Source: CAWGAJ01 sp963820545
GTDB taxonomy: Bacteria; Planctomycetota; Planctomycetia; Pirellulales; Thermoguttaceae
Length of the DNA: 64,000 bases
Assembly: GCA_963820545.1 (NCBI GenBank)
Contig: CAWGAJ010000004.1
Span: 1-64,000 of the forward strand
Direction: 5' to 3'
Every line of letters starts with the position of its first letter. The stretch's first letter is position 1. Below are positions 36,564 through 46,531 of the stretch, in pieces. Position numbers and translations under genes: made by a program. The notes below the pieces were generated by a model. That model saw nothing but the letters and a program-made list of their open reading frames with translations. It ran no database searches and had not been told where the DNA came from.

Positions 36564-38084
36564 CTAGAGACTGCCGCCGGAATCCCGTTTTGCCGTGGCC
36601 GGGGCGGGATTTTGTTCGGCGGGCGCCTGCTGGCTGTCGGCGGGTTTGAAAAGACGCTCGTCGTAGATCGCCAAGGCGTGCATGGCGTGCACGGCCCCGG
36701 CGATATCGCGGGTCGCCAGCGCGGGCAAATTGGAGAGATACTGCTGGTTGTTGAGCATGTTATTCAAATAACCGATTCCCGCCGCCAGCCGCTTATCGTC
36801 CAGGCGTTCCTCGGGCACTGCAAGGGCCAGCCACTGCAGCACGTAACCCGAAGAGCGCAATCCCGCGGCGGCATCGCGGTTGGCGCCCTTGCCGCTCAAA
36901 AAATATCCCCAACTGCCGTCGGCGTTCTGCAAACTGAAAGCATAGTTTTGAAAATCGCCGACGTACTTTTCCGCCCGGGCGTACTGCCCTTCCAGTGGCA
37001 GATTGCGTTTATTGCGGCGGCATGCCACGTAGCTTAAACCCAGCAGCCGATCCAAGCCGCCGTTGGCGGCGGTAACCACCGGCTGATCGAGTTCTTTTTG
37101 TATAATCTTTTCCAGCGACCACTCTTCACGAAGATCGTTTTGCCACGTTCCTTCGTCGGCATAATAACCCAAACCGATCAATTGCAACGACAGATCCGCG
37201 CCGGAGCGGCAGGAGCGTTTTTCCGACTCCACCAGATCGGCAACCGTGCGCACCGTATCGCCCACGCGCAGGGGATAAGTCGTCGGCACGCGGGCGAAGG
37301 CCAGCATGGCCAGCAGTTGCGACGGCCGGGATTGCGTTCCGTATCCCAGGCGCGCGGCAATACGGCCGTCGCTGACGGTCAACGGTTCATAGCCGCCGCA
37401 GGGATAGTTCCAGCACAAACAGGCAATCCCGTTTGCTCGTTTTGCGCCCCCGGAGTCATAGAGCGTTATCTCCGCCCCGCATCCCAGCGGCAAACAATAC
37501 TCGATAATCTCGCCGGCCGTGTTTTGCCGGGTATTAAAGGGTATCTTCTCATAAACCGCCAGGGTCCGCCGCACCTGATCGCGGAGCGCGGCCAAGGCCG
37601 GCGTAAGTTCTCGTTTGGGCGTCGGGGGCGGCGGCGGGACGGCTTGTTCAGGTTCCACGGCAGCGCCGGCGCCAGGTTTTTCGCCGCCGGGCATTTCTGT
37701 CGAGGTAGTTGTTTTTTCTTCTGTCGCCGGCTGTTGCTGCTCTTCGGCTTTCTCCACCAGGGGCTTCTCTTCCACCGGCCCTTCCACGTTCACTTTTGCC
37801 GGGGCATCGGGCGATTCCGACGCGGAATCCATCTGTGGCGCTAACGCATTGGATTCCTTTTCCTCTCCAACCTGTGGAGCCTCAGGCTGGTTGTTGTTTT
37901 CCGCCGCTTTGTTTTGCTGATCCTCCTCTTGCGCCGACAACAACGGCGACAGCGCGGGCCCTTCCTCTTTGCTTGACGCTGATTGCCCGTATGTTTCCTC
38001 GGCGGCGCCGGGAAGAATCGTCCCCGCCGCTAATAACAGAGATGCTAAAAAAACGCCTATCAAATTGAAATGAGTATTATTCAT
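36564..38084 (-). CDS. Secreted protein with terpene-cyclase/prenyltransferase-like helical domain
   Basis: This protein of 506 residues has a signal peptide (LIGVFLASLLLAAGTILPGAA). A long Glu/Gln/Pro-rich low-complexity region (about 35-155) and a PPPPPTPKRELTP hinge follow, then a helical domain of about 330 residues. NADGSWGYFLSGKGANRDAA resembles the QW-type repeat of the squalene-cyclase superfamily. The ATG at 38084 is chosen because it gives a clean signal peptide. It lies 20 bases after the stop of the G-N/D-D repeat gene, in the same operon. No catalytic DXDD is visible, so it is likely a non-enzymatic member of the fold. Confidence 0.7.
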   Translation of the reverse strand: MNNTHFNLIGVFLASLLLAAGTILPGAAEETYGQSASSKEEGPALSPLLSAQEEDQQNKAAENNNQPEAPQVGEEKESNALAPQMDSASESPDAPAKVNVEGPVEEKPLVEKAEEQQQPATEEKTTTSTEMPGGEKPGAGAAVEPEQAVPPPPPTPKRELTPALAALRDQVRRTLAVYEKIPFNTRQNTAGEIIEYCLPLGCGAEITLYDSGGAKRANGIACLCWNYPCGGYEPLTVSDGRIAARLGYGTQSRPSQLLAMLAFARVPTTYPLRVGDTVRTVADLVESEKRSCRSGADLSLQLIGLGYYADEGTWQNDLREEWSLEKIIQKELDQPVVTAANGGLDRLLGLSYVACRRNKRNLPLEGQYARAEKYVGDFQNYAFSLQNADGSWGYFLSGKGANRDAAAGLRSSGYVLQWLALAVPEERLDDKRLAAGIGYLNNMLNNQQYLSNLPALATRDIAGAVHAMHALAIYDERLFKPADSQQAPAEQNPAPATAKRDSGGSL

Positions 38085-38104
38085 CGAATGCCATCCTTCC
38101 CACA

Positions 38105-40323
38105 TCATTTGACCGTCGTGGAAACCGGCTTTTTCTTCTCGGCCGTGGGCTGGGCCTCCTCTGATCGGGGACGATCGATGAGGAAGCCCCAGTGACAACC
38201 GCGCTCGATGTAGCAGTTATTCTTGGCCCCGCATCCGTATTTGTCGTTGCCGCCGTAATCGATCAGGAAGCTGAAATTTCCGCCGCAATCTGGCAAGGTG
38301 TGATAAGAAATGCTCGAGGAAGCGTAACCTTGGCCGTATCCTTCATATACATCGTCGCCGTCGTAGTCGAAAAGAATGCCCATGCCCATTTGTGCGCCGG
38401 TGCCCTGAGTCAGTCCGCCGGTGGCTTTGTAGTGATCGTTGCCGCCGAAATCGCAGAGCACGCCCACCGAGCAATCCCAGGCCATGCCCGTGCCCATGAT
38501 CGTGCCTTCGTACACGTCGTCGCCGCTGTCGTCGAATAAAAATCCCAGCGAATAATGGCAGCCCCAACCGCAGCCGAAGCGCTGGAAGCTGGGCTGGGTT
38601 CGCGCTTGGCCGTTGTAGGCCTTGCGGCAGATCAGGCGCTGATCGTTGCCGCCGAAGTCGCGGGCAAAACCCATCCCGCACCAATATCCGCCGCCGTGCG
38701 CGAGGTAGTCGAATTCATAGACGTCGTCGCCGGCGCCGTCGAGGATCACGCCGATGCCGCCGTCGGCCACTTGACGGATTCCTTCACCCACACCTTGTCC
38801 CCAACCCTCGTAGCCCGGGGTCTCGGGGTAGTAGGAATTGCGCCACATCCCGCCGCAATAGTAATGATCGTTGCCGGAAAGATCATCGAGCAAACCAAAA
38901 CCCAACGGCCCGCCAATCCCCTGCGCCACATGGCGGCATGATAATCGTCGTTGCCGCTGCGGTCGATCAGCACGCCCAGCCCGCCTAGGGCCGCTCCCTG
39001 CACGCGGCGCAGGCCGATGTAGCGGTCATTCCCAGCATAGTCGATGAGAATTCCCACGCCTGCTATCGCGGAACCCTGGGCCACGTCCTGGGCCTGATAG
39101 ATATCATCGCCTTCAAGATCAAGTAACATTGAAACTCCGAGGATGGCTCCGCCTTGGATGCCCGGCTTGGTGCCGCGATACAGATCGTTGCCTCCCAGAT
39201 CGATCACCACCAGCACGGGCCGCTCCGGGCCGACGGTACCGTCGATATAAGCGTCGTTGCCGCCCAGATCAATGACCGCACAAACGTCGGGCATCTTGTC
39301 AAGTTGGTACACATTTGGCCCTTTGCCACCGATGATGATCTTTCCACTGGGCGTCTGAATGCAATCGACCACAACGCCGGTTATACCCTCGACTTTGACG
39401 TTCCCCTCGGCCGGCAGCGACTTTAATTGTTCGAGTAATTCCGGATCGGTGAGTGGTGCCAGTGCATCGGCTGCCGCATATAAAGCGTTGCGGTCCATGA
39501 TTTCCATCAAATCGCAAAGCCGCCGGCCGCTGCCGCGATCGTTAAGCGTATGGCCCACCTCGCTCTGACCGACCAGAACCGAATAAATATTTGATTGCAA
39601 TTCGCGGATTTGCGATTTCGTCAGCGGCGACAAAGCAGCGGCGTAACATACTTGGGCCTCGGCCAGGGATTGTTTGACGATATCCAAGGCCTCTTCAGCC
39701 GAAGTGACCTTGGCAAAAGTTCGCGGCTTTGGTTCGCTGAGGTCCATTTTTTTTGCCGCGATGGCCAAAACCTTGGCAAAGCCTTCGTGACTGTCGAGCA
39801 CGGCCTGATGCAACTCGCGGGTAAATTGCTCTGCTTCAGTAATCGCGGAAAGCGGATTGCGCAACATGTGATCATACCAAGAGAGCCGGCAATTGCCTGT
39901 CAATTCCGAGCCGGTATACCGGCCCGCCGAGGAATTCAATTTGTAGCCAGCGTAACTGCGGAAACGAGCATAATTGTCGGTGATCTGGCGTTTGGCAAAA
40001 CCAGCCACGATCTCTTGCTGCAACAATTTAAGCATCCCCGGGGCAAACGGTTCCCCTAATAATGACGGCTTTTCCGCGCCCTTGGCACTCTCGGCCGACT
40101 GGGAAGAACTGTCGGCCTGCGCAGAGTTGTCAGATTTCTCAGAGTTGCCAAGATTTCCTGATGTTGCAGAACCAAGTGCAGGAGTTTTTTCTAGTGAATC
40201 AAAAGCCTGCAACACAGTTGTCTGCACTAAAATGAACGCCCCAATAACCAAGCAAATCCGCGAAAGGTGGATTATGCCGGGAATTTTAGGGAAACAAGAC
40301 CTGCAAGCAACTCGGTGAATCAC
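38105..40323 (-). CDS. Secreted G-[ND]-D-x-Y repeat protein (frameshifted)
   Basis: An N-terminal hydrophobic signal segment (LVIGAFILVQTTVLQAF) and about 300 residues of mostly helical sequence come first. About twelve repeats follow, spaced 20-40 residues, each with a core such as GGNDAY, EGDDIY, AGNDRY, SGNDDY or DGDDVYEG. The pattern recalls calcium-binding beta-roll or beta-helix repeats but lacks the RTX nonapeptide spacing. The frame shifts near 38935-38942 in the middle of the array (NDDYHAA to VAQGIGG). It lies upstream of and is likely co-transcribed with the secreted protein at 36564. Confidence 0.7.
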
Positions 40324-40787
40324 GTCTTTTCTCCGGCAATGCCCTTATAGGTCACTAGATTGCTAAACGAAGTGTAGGCTTAGTTTAGCCCAACAATATA
40401 CAAAAGGATAGCCGGGTATGCTGGGCCAAACTTTACTAAATCCCGCAAATCTGCGTCTAGAACTCGCACAAATTACCTAGCTGAAGTTTGGTATTCTAGG
40501 CAGGCTTTGCGAATAAGTCAACCGACCTTTATACGATCCATGAAATCCGCTTTACCGCGTCAATCGGCGAATCTTAAATGCCGGCTTTAGTCACAGACGC
40601 CAACTTATGCAAGCATCTCTAAAGAGTTAACTGCAATGATCGTGTGAATACTTTTAGGCAATTTAGAGAAATTTTTTTCGCAATCTTGAATTTGAATAAA
40701 TTGTGAAGGGATTTGTTTATCCACGATCCATTGGGCAACGGCGAGTGACTGACATGCCCCTCCATTATGGGTGTGATCAAAGTTGAT
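40324..40787. other. 464-base AT-rich spacer without a gene
   Basis: No convincing reading frame, hairpin or promoter is seen between the repeat protein start and the rlmM stop. Confidence 0.6.
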
Positions 40788-41858
40788 TTATTTCCGTCGG
40801 AACGGTTTTTTGAGCGCGGCCAAACAAATCTCGCGCCGGTTATGCTGAAGCTGTCGGGCACGGACCAGATTGTAACCCCAGCTTTTTACCCGTTTGATAT
40901 ACTCAGGAACATTTGTTGCCAGACCCCATTCGGATAATTTTAAGGTCAAAATCATGCCCCGGACGCTAACCTGAGGATGTAAGACTATGGCTTCCACGGC
41001 ATCCAGCACATAGCGCGGCGCCACGTTCATATCCACCGTGAGCCAACGGATTTTGCGAAATTCCCGACGCCGTACTTCGCTGCTCCGCTGACGAAGGTGG
41101 GTAAAATGCGGATGCTTCAATAACCGCGGATCCATTTCCGCCGGATCAATACCAGTGACGATCATGCCCCGCGCTAAAAGTGCCTGACTGGCGCCGCCCG
41201 GTGCGCTGCCGATCTCGGCCACTCGGGCCCCGGCGGGAATCGGCAATTGCGACCAGCGCAAGGCCTCTTCCATCTTCAGCCACGCGCGTGAAACCGCGCC
41301 CGCCGGCAATTCCAGCGACAACATCCCGCCCGGCCAGCGAGTCGCTATTTCCCCGGCGCGATGAAAACCAATCCACCATTGATCTGGCTCCACCAGCACA
41401 CAATCCATAATTCGTTCGCCGCGTTTGGCTGGCCGCAGCGGATCAGCAGCATTTGCCGCAAGACGTTGGTGACGAGGACAATGTTTCAGCAATAGGGCGT
41501 GAACTTCTATTGCCTGGGGTGTAATTGCAGGCTGAAAGCCATGTTCGCCCGCCTCGGCCACGTCACGCGCCCATACATGGATTCGCTCAGCACCACGGCG
41601 CCCGATAAGTGTCCAGGCCTCTTGGGCCATCTGCCTTGGATCTTGCCCCTGCACCTTACCCAACGAAAACGCGTATGCCCGGGCAAAGACCGAATGCAAA
41701 TCAAAATCCTCAACCAGCCGGTGTTTTTCCGGCAATTTGAAGGTGAGAAAACCGGGCCGCGAATATGCAAAACGAAAATCCCTCCACTGCCGGGCCAGTT
41801 CCGCTTTCACTGCCCGTTCCGCGCCGACCTGACAAGTGATAAAAATAAAATCGGGCAT
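40788..41858 (-). CDS. rlmM: RlmM-like 23S rRNA 2'-O-ribose methyltransferase
   Basis: This protein of 356 residues has an N-terminal THUMP-like part (FIFITCQVGAERAVKAELAR) and a C-terminal FtsJ-type SAM domain with AEIGSAPGGASQALLARG and the WLTVDMNVAP and LTLKLSEW stretches carrying the catalytic Asp and Lys. RlmM methylates a cytidine in domain V of 23S rRNA. The ATG at 41858 is used. A TTG 15 bases further upstream is less likely. Confidence 0.85.
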   Translation of the reverse strand: MPDFIFITCQVGAERAVKAELARQWRDFRFAYSRPGFLTFKLPEKHRLVEDFDLHSVFARAYAFSLGKVQGQDPRQMAQEAWTLIGRRGAERIHVWARDVAEAGEHGFQPAITPQAIEVHALLLKHCPRHQRLAANAADPLRPAKRGERIMDCVLVEPDQWWIGFHRAGEIATRWPGGMLSLELPAGAVSRAWLKMEEALRWSQLPIPAGARVAEIGSAPGGASQALLARGMIVTGIDPAEMDPRLLKHPHFTHLRQRSSEVRRREFRKIRWLTVDMNVAPRYVLDAVEAIVLHPQVSVRGMILTLKLSEWGLATNVPEYIKRVKSWGYNLVRARQLQHNRREICLAALKKPFRRK

Positions 41859-41879
41859 CAAAAAACAATGCAATTTGGG

Positions 41880-42463
41880 AAGTAGAAATTCTTCGCTTCT
41901 TTCAGAACATTATATATTTAGCCCCGGGTGAATACACCCGGGGCGTACACCCGGGGCCAATGCACACTTGACTGTCCGCATAATAGCAAACGATCGTGTG
42001 GCACGCCCTGAGGAACGAAGGGCGTGGCTGCCACGGCCCGGAGGGCCGATGTCGTGTAGCCAGGGGTGTAAGCCGTAGGTCAGGCTTTGCCTGACACCTA
42101 ATATTGACTGATTCAAGAATCAGCGCAACCCAGCGACATTCCGCTTGCCCCAAAGGGCCGCCAATTCACCCAGCCCTGGGCAACGCCCAGGGAATTCTTT
42201 CCATAATAAAAAAACATGCCCTTGCCGGATAGATTGCGATTTTTCAATACATTTTAATCGCCGCAAGTGCAAATCTAAAGTGGGCTTTTTGGCCGTCGGC
42301 TAAGATGATTTTTCTCGTTTCAAAACCCTTGAACCAGCCAAAAAATCTAGAAAAGCCTCTTTTGAAATCTCTATCCCTTAGTGGATTAATAGCCGCAACC
42401 AAAGCCCCCGGTGTGTTCACCGGGGGCTAAATAAATAATGGACAAAATGAATAATGTGCAAAG
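41880..42463. other. Spacer rich in perfect palindromes, no gene
   Basis: Visible are a 10-base-pair hairpin at 41921-41944 (GCCCCGGGTG, loop AATA), a further arm to 41958, a compound inverted repeat around 42003-42056 (CGCCCT..AGGGCG, GTGGCTGCCAC, CGGCCC..GGGCCG), and the terminator-like hairpin at 42403-42428. Confidence 0.8.
42403..42428 (-). terminator. Perfect 11-base-pair hairpin past the Trp-rich secreted protein gene
   Basis: AGCCCCCGGTG and its exact complement enclose a TGTT loop, 36 bases beyond the stop at 42464. On the minus strand it is followed by TTTGG. Position and stem strength suggest a terminator or 3' end protector. Confidence 0.55.
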
Positions 42464-44860
42464 TTACTGTGCCGGGGCGGGTGGCGGCGGCGGACTTAAT
42501 GCCGGTCCTATCTGGCCGGGCAAAAGGGTGATTTTGATCGGATTGGCGGCCGCTCCATCGCCGCGAACCACGATTACCTCGGCCGGCGTGGGCTCCTTTA
42601 ATTCAATTTGAGGCACACTCACGCGCACGCCCAAATCATACCAGCCCAAAACCTCGGCCGGCAATTCCTGGTCGGCAACATGGATCAGGACTTGCCCCGG
42701 CTGCGGCCCAAAACCTTCGCCGGCCAGGATCAGTTCGCTGCCGACCGCCGTGCTCGTCGGATCGACTTCAAAGGCCGCCGGATCGACCGGCAGCACATCG
42801 CCGCGAGGAATTATAGCGCCGTTATTATTGCGGGTCGTTTCCGCGATCTCCTGATTGGCATCCAGCAGCACATGCACGTATTGATAAGGTGCGGGATTAC
42901 CCTGGGCGTCGCGCCCCATGGTGGCAGCCTCCAAAGGCAGGCGGATATCCACGCTCTGTGTAGTGCCCGGTTCGATCGATGTAACCCGTAGCCCGCTATG
43001 AGGCAGATTGGCGGTTAGTTTATCGTCGTTGCCCGCGAAAAGCATCACGTTAAACGGCGTTGTTATCGGCTGATCGCTGTTGTTGCGCAGCCACACGCGA
43101 TAACGAGGACCAAGTTTTTCTTCCGGATGGCCCGGATCGACAAACCGCACAGCCAGCAATTGCAGGTCGTATTGTGTTGCGGGCACAACAGGCCGTTCCA
43201 CTTCGACCCAGGTGCCGCAAGTTGCCGCGGGCAAGGGCGCCCAGACCGGCGTCTCCCACCAGGCCCAATCGTAATAGGGTTCATAGATCACCGGCTGGCA
43301 CCATAGCGGCCGGGGATCCCAAAGCGGACGGCAGTGATAATGCCACGACCAGGCCACCCAAGGATCCCAATGGGGATACCAACATACGCCCGCAAAAAAA
43401 CTCGGCCCGTTGTAGAAGAAGTTGAAACAGCTATCGACGTAATGCGGGCTCAGCCCACCATGATAGTAATGCGGCCGAGACGCATAAAAATCCGTGACAT
43501 TCTTTAGATGGTCCACGTGGCCGGAGTGCTTGAAGTCGTGGATCTTGATATTGGCGCCATCGCCCGCGTGCTTATGCAATTCCATGCGGCGGGCCACGTT
43601 GCCTTGCTGCATCAGACGATACTGGTCGGCCAGCTTCAGCTTTTGGGCGATTTCTCCCTTGGTAACCTTGTCCAACTCGCCGGACTGGAGTCGATCGGAG
43701 AAATGAGACTTAATCGCTTCATCATGCTCGGTCTTTGTATGAATCGTCTGCGGCAGCGCATGTTTTGTCGCGTCCCCGGGACCGACAGCATCGTTTTGAT
43801 GTTTCGGAGGCGGAGTTTCCATCACATTCTTGAAATCGTTTGCAGGTTTTCCGCCCTGATCGCCGCTGCCCAGGCGCTGTCTTACGCGATCAAGTGGAGT
43901 AACTTGATGAGCATTCTCTGGTGAATTATGCGTTGTGTTGCCAGCGGTAAGTCCAAGGTTGGGCGTATTATTATTGAATGTTTGACCGGCATCTCCAGCA
44001 AAGCCCCCTTTCACGCGCCCCTGTTCGATCAATCGCTTGCGGATCTCGGACAAAGAGGGCCCCATGCCGGATTGTTTATTCAAAAGCATGGTCGCGCCTT
44101 TGCCCGATCCCCCAGTCGTCGTGTCGGCAAGCGGCGAAGTAACAATGTTGGCGGCAGTGGAGCCAACCACAGGACCTTCATTGACGCCGCGAGTACGGAA
44201 ATTCAGATTTCTTCGGTTGGTCCCCGTGGGCGTGTCGTTTTGGATTGTTTCCTGTGCTGCTTGGCGGATTTCCCGACTTTCGTGGCGTTCGTCCGAAGTT
44301 GTGTTAGCTTGGCCAACTGAGGTTTCCTGTGAAATATTAAGCAGGGCTTGTGGCGGATCTGGGGCTATACGTTTGATTGACGGCTGCTGTGTGACAGAAG
44401 GATTGTCGGCCCAGCGGGCTTGGTTTGAGATTCTCATAGAGCGCGGCTCAGTCATGGACTGAAAAACCTCGCTCCGGGGTGTTGTCGCTATTTGCCTGGA
44501 CTGACTGGAAAAGGACGGCGCCGAATTGTCCTGCATATTAGTCAGGCCCCGGCTGCGGCTGTGGCTTTCCGCTGGCGATCGAAGAACCTGTGGGGCCGTC
44601 TGCTCAGCCGAATGGGAACGCGCAAAACTTCCTTGGGAGGCCATCTCCCGCTGTTGAACCCTTACCTGTTGGTTACGTGGGGGCGCTGATCTGCTTTCCC
44701 GGGCGTTATTATGCTTTTGCAGGGTGTCGTCTTTGTTTTCAGATCCCGGCGATCTGGCCGCAGCCGGCCATGTCCAGAAGGCAAGCAGAATAACAAATCC
44801 CGCATAAAATAATTTGTAATACCATAGGTTAAATGAACTGGAATATGGAAAGCACTTCAT
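42464..44860 (-). CDS. Large secreted protein with Trp-rich region, CARDB-like and IPT-like domains
   Basis: This protein of 798 residues has a signal segment (LFYAGFVILLAFWTWPAAA), about 450 residues of low-complexity Gln/Ser/Asn-rich sequence, and a strikingly Trp/Tyr/Pro-rich stretch (CWYPHWDPWVAWSWHYHCRP). A CARDB-like beta domain (YRVWLRNNSDQPITTPFNVM) and an IPT/TIG-like domain (LILAGEGFGPQPGQVLIHVA) follow, with a proline tail at the end. These domains mediate cell-surface adhesion or assembly. The Trp-rich block is a feature I associate with planctomycete surface proteins, from memory. Enzymatic function is not evident. Confidence 0.7.
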   Translation of the reverse strand: MKCFPYSSSFNLWYYKLFYAGFVILLAFWTWPAAARSPGSENKDDTLQKHNNARESRSAPPRNQQVRVQQREMASQGSFARSHSAEQTAPQVLRSPAESHSRSRGLTNMQDNSAPSFSSQSRQIATTPRSEVFQSMTEPRSMRISNQARWADNPSVTQQPSIKRIAPDPPQALLNISQETSVGQANTTSDERHESREIRQAAQETIQNDTPTGTNRRNLNFRTRGVNEGPVVGSTAANIVTSPLADTTTGGSGKGATMLLNKQSGMGPSLSEIRKRLIEQGRVKGGFAGDAGQTFNNNTPNLGLTAGNTTHNSPENAHQVTPLDRVRQRLGSGDQGGKPANDFKNVMETPPPKHQNDAVGPGDATKHALPQTIHTKTEHDEAIKSHFSDRLQSGELDKVTKGEIAQKLKLADQYRLMQQGNVARRMELHKHAGDGANIKIHDFKHSGHVDHLKNVTDFYASRPHYYHGGLSPHYVDSCFNFFYNGPSFFAGVCWYPHWDPWVAWSWHYHCRPLWDPRPLWCQPVIYEPYYDWAWWETPVWAPLPAATCGTWVEVERPVVPATQYDLQLLAVRFVDPGHPEEKLGPRYRVWLRNNSDQPITTPFNVMLFAGNDDKLTANLPHSGLRVTSIEPGTTQSVDIRLPLEAATMGRDAQGNPAPYQYVHVLLDANQEIAETTRNNNGAIIPRGDVLPVDPAAFEVDPTSTAVGSELILAGEGFGPQPGQVLIHVADQELPAEVLGWYDLGVRVSVPQIELKEPTPAEVIVVRGDGAAANPIKITLLPGQIGPALSPPPPPAPAQ

Positions 44861-45342
44861 GGCAACTCTCTTTTTCTTTTAAGGGGATCATCTTTTGTAA
44901 ACACCAACTTAATTTAATCCCGCGAACCTGATACCATTTAAGACATCTCTAAAATCCAGAGATCTCTGGTATACGTAACTTGTTCCCGAAAAAGGAGTTA
45001 GATACAGACTGACAACTTAATGGCTACTGCTTATGGTTTACCATATAGGTGTATGTGTGTTGTCAAAATGATGACATGTAGATAATACTGATGACAGCCA
45101 AAGAATTCCTTTTTTGGCCAAAGATGATACTCTTTGGAACCCATTTTCAGACAAAATCGAACGTCCTCTTGCCGCTGATCTGGATTTACTCTCGGCTTTG
45201 CATCGTACCCCTGAACTTCTATACTGTAGACTTGCCCAGGTAATATAAAGTTGTATGCATGATTTGCTTAATACTTTTATTATTGTTTTCATAAGCACCT
45301 GAAGATGTGGATTAATGCCTCGTAAGGAGTGAATAAATTAGC
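44861..45342. other. 482-base spacer between divergent genes
   Basis: No intact gene is visible. It separates the secreted protein (minus) from the charged protein (plus) and must contain both promoters. Confidence 0.55.
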
Positions 45343-46326
45343 ATGTCGGATTCGAAACAAACGGACCATTGGGACATACTTGCCTCGGAATTGGGCGCCG
45401 AACCTTTGAAAAAGGAGCCTGACGAATCTCCCCAAGTCGAAGATAATTCGGCCGCTGTTGCAGAGAGCGCCGCTGCTGGGTCTGCGGTTTCCGCATCGCC
45501 CAGCGTGCCGTCCTCTCCTCGTGCTTCCCGTCCTAAATCCAACTGGGCCGCCCTCGCCGTGGAACTGGGAATTGAAGTCGAAGCAGAAGCGCCGCGGCCT
45601 GCCGCGCCGGCCGAACTGCCGCGTTCCGAAGCGACCGAAAAAAAAGTTGACATTTCGGTCCGGCGGCCAACAGAAGAGGGCGAAATATCCAGCCCGCAAT
45701 TCGGCCCGCGATCCGACCATTTTGAAACCGCCCGGAAACCATTCCGCAGAGAGCCTGGAGAACCAAGCGAGAAGAAATCACATCGCCACAGGCGGCGCCA
45801 CCGGAAAGATCAGGATCAAGATCGCCACGTTGCCAAGGAGAAAAAACACTCCCTGGATCGGGAAAGAGAAGCCCCGGCCGAGGACGATTCTTTGCCGCTC
45901 GAGCCTGCCTTGGAAACGGCTGACGCGGCGGGGATGGCGCCCGAGCAATCCGCCGACGACAAAGCCGAGAAAAAGCATGGCAAACGCCGTCGCACGCATC
46001 GCGGATCGCGCAAACGGAAGAAAAAGACTGGGGAAATCGCCTTGGAAAAAACCCCCCAGGCGATAAAAGGCGATGCTTCGGAGCAAGCCGATTTTGCCGA
46101 GACAACGGAAATATCCCGGGCATCCGCTCCCGAGGAAGAGTTCGGCGAAGAAGAACTCGAAGAAGGCGACAAGCGGAAGGGCAAATCCGCTTTCCGCGTC
46201 ATTCCCACTTGGGGAGAAGCGATCGGCATCATAGTCGCCAAAAACATGGAATCGCGTCCCAGGCGACATGGCGGCGGATCGTCGCAACCCAGGGGCGCCG
46301 CGCCACGCGGAAAGCCGAGAAAATAA
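45343..46326 (+). CDS. Highly charged protein with conserved C-terminal motif
   Basis: This protein of 327 residues is rich in Glu, Lys, Arg and Pro throughout (HKDQDQDRH-like blocks and KKHGKRRRTHRGSRKRKKKT). Two W-x-x-L-A-x-E-L-G motifs occur near the N-terminus (HWDILASELGAEP and NWAALAVELGIEV). The C-terminus has FRVIPTWGEAIGIIVAKNME, then a basic Gly/Arg tail that looks nucleic-acid binding. I recall similar IPTWxEAI endings in planctomycete proteins. The start follows AAGGAG. Function is unknown. Confidence 0.65.
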   Translation: MSDSKQTDHWDILASELGAEPLKKEPDESPQVEDNSAAVAESAAAGSAVSASPSVPSSPRASRPKSNWAALAVELGIEVEAEAPRPAAPAELPRSEATEKKVDISVRRPTEEGEISSPQFGPRSDHFETARKPFRREPGEPSEKKSHRHRRRHRKDQDQDRHVAKEKKHSLDREREAPAEDDSLPLEPALETADAAGMAPEQSADDKAEKKHGKRRRTHRGSRKRKKKTGEIALEKTPQAIKGDASEQADFAETTEISRASAPEEEFGEEELEEGDKRKGKSAFRVIPTWGEAIGIIVAKNMESRPRRHGGGSSQPRGAAPRGKPRK

Positions 46327-46370
46327 ACTACATGCATCTAGCAAAATGACGTGTGCCACGACCAATCGAC

Positions 46371-46466
46371 CATGCTACGCATGGTGCCCGTTGGTGCCCT
46401 GCTTGCAAGCAGTGCTGTTTGAAAAATGCCGAATAATACACTGCTTGTGAACAAGCAGTGGCACCC
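46371..46466. repeat. Compound palindrome cluster between the charged protein and mfd
   Basis: Three palindromes lie in 96 bases: CATGC/GCATG (46371-46383), CTGCTTGCAAGCAG (46399-46412) and CACTGCTTGT/ACAAGCAGTG (46439-46460). The words GGTGCCC and GGCACCC flank them, so the whole region can also pair end to end. Confidence 0.75.
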
Positions 46467-46531
46467 TACCTGACAAATAAGAAAAGCCAAGATATTGTAT
46501 CCGTTTTTTCCCGGCAGATAATAAGCAAACA

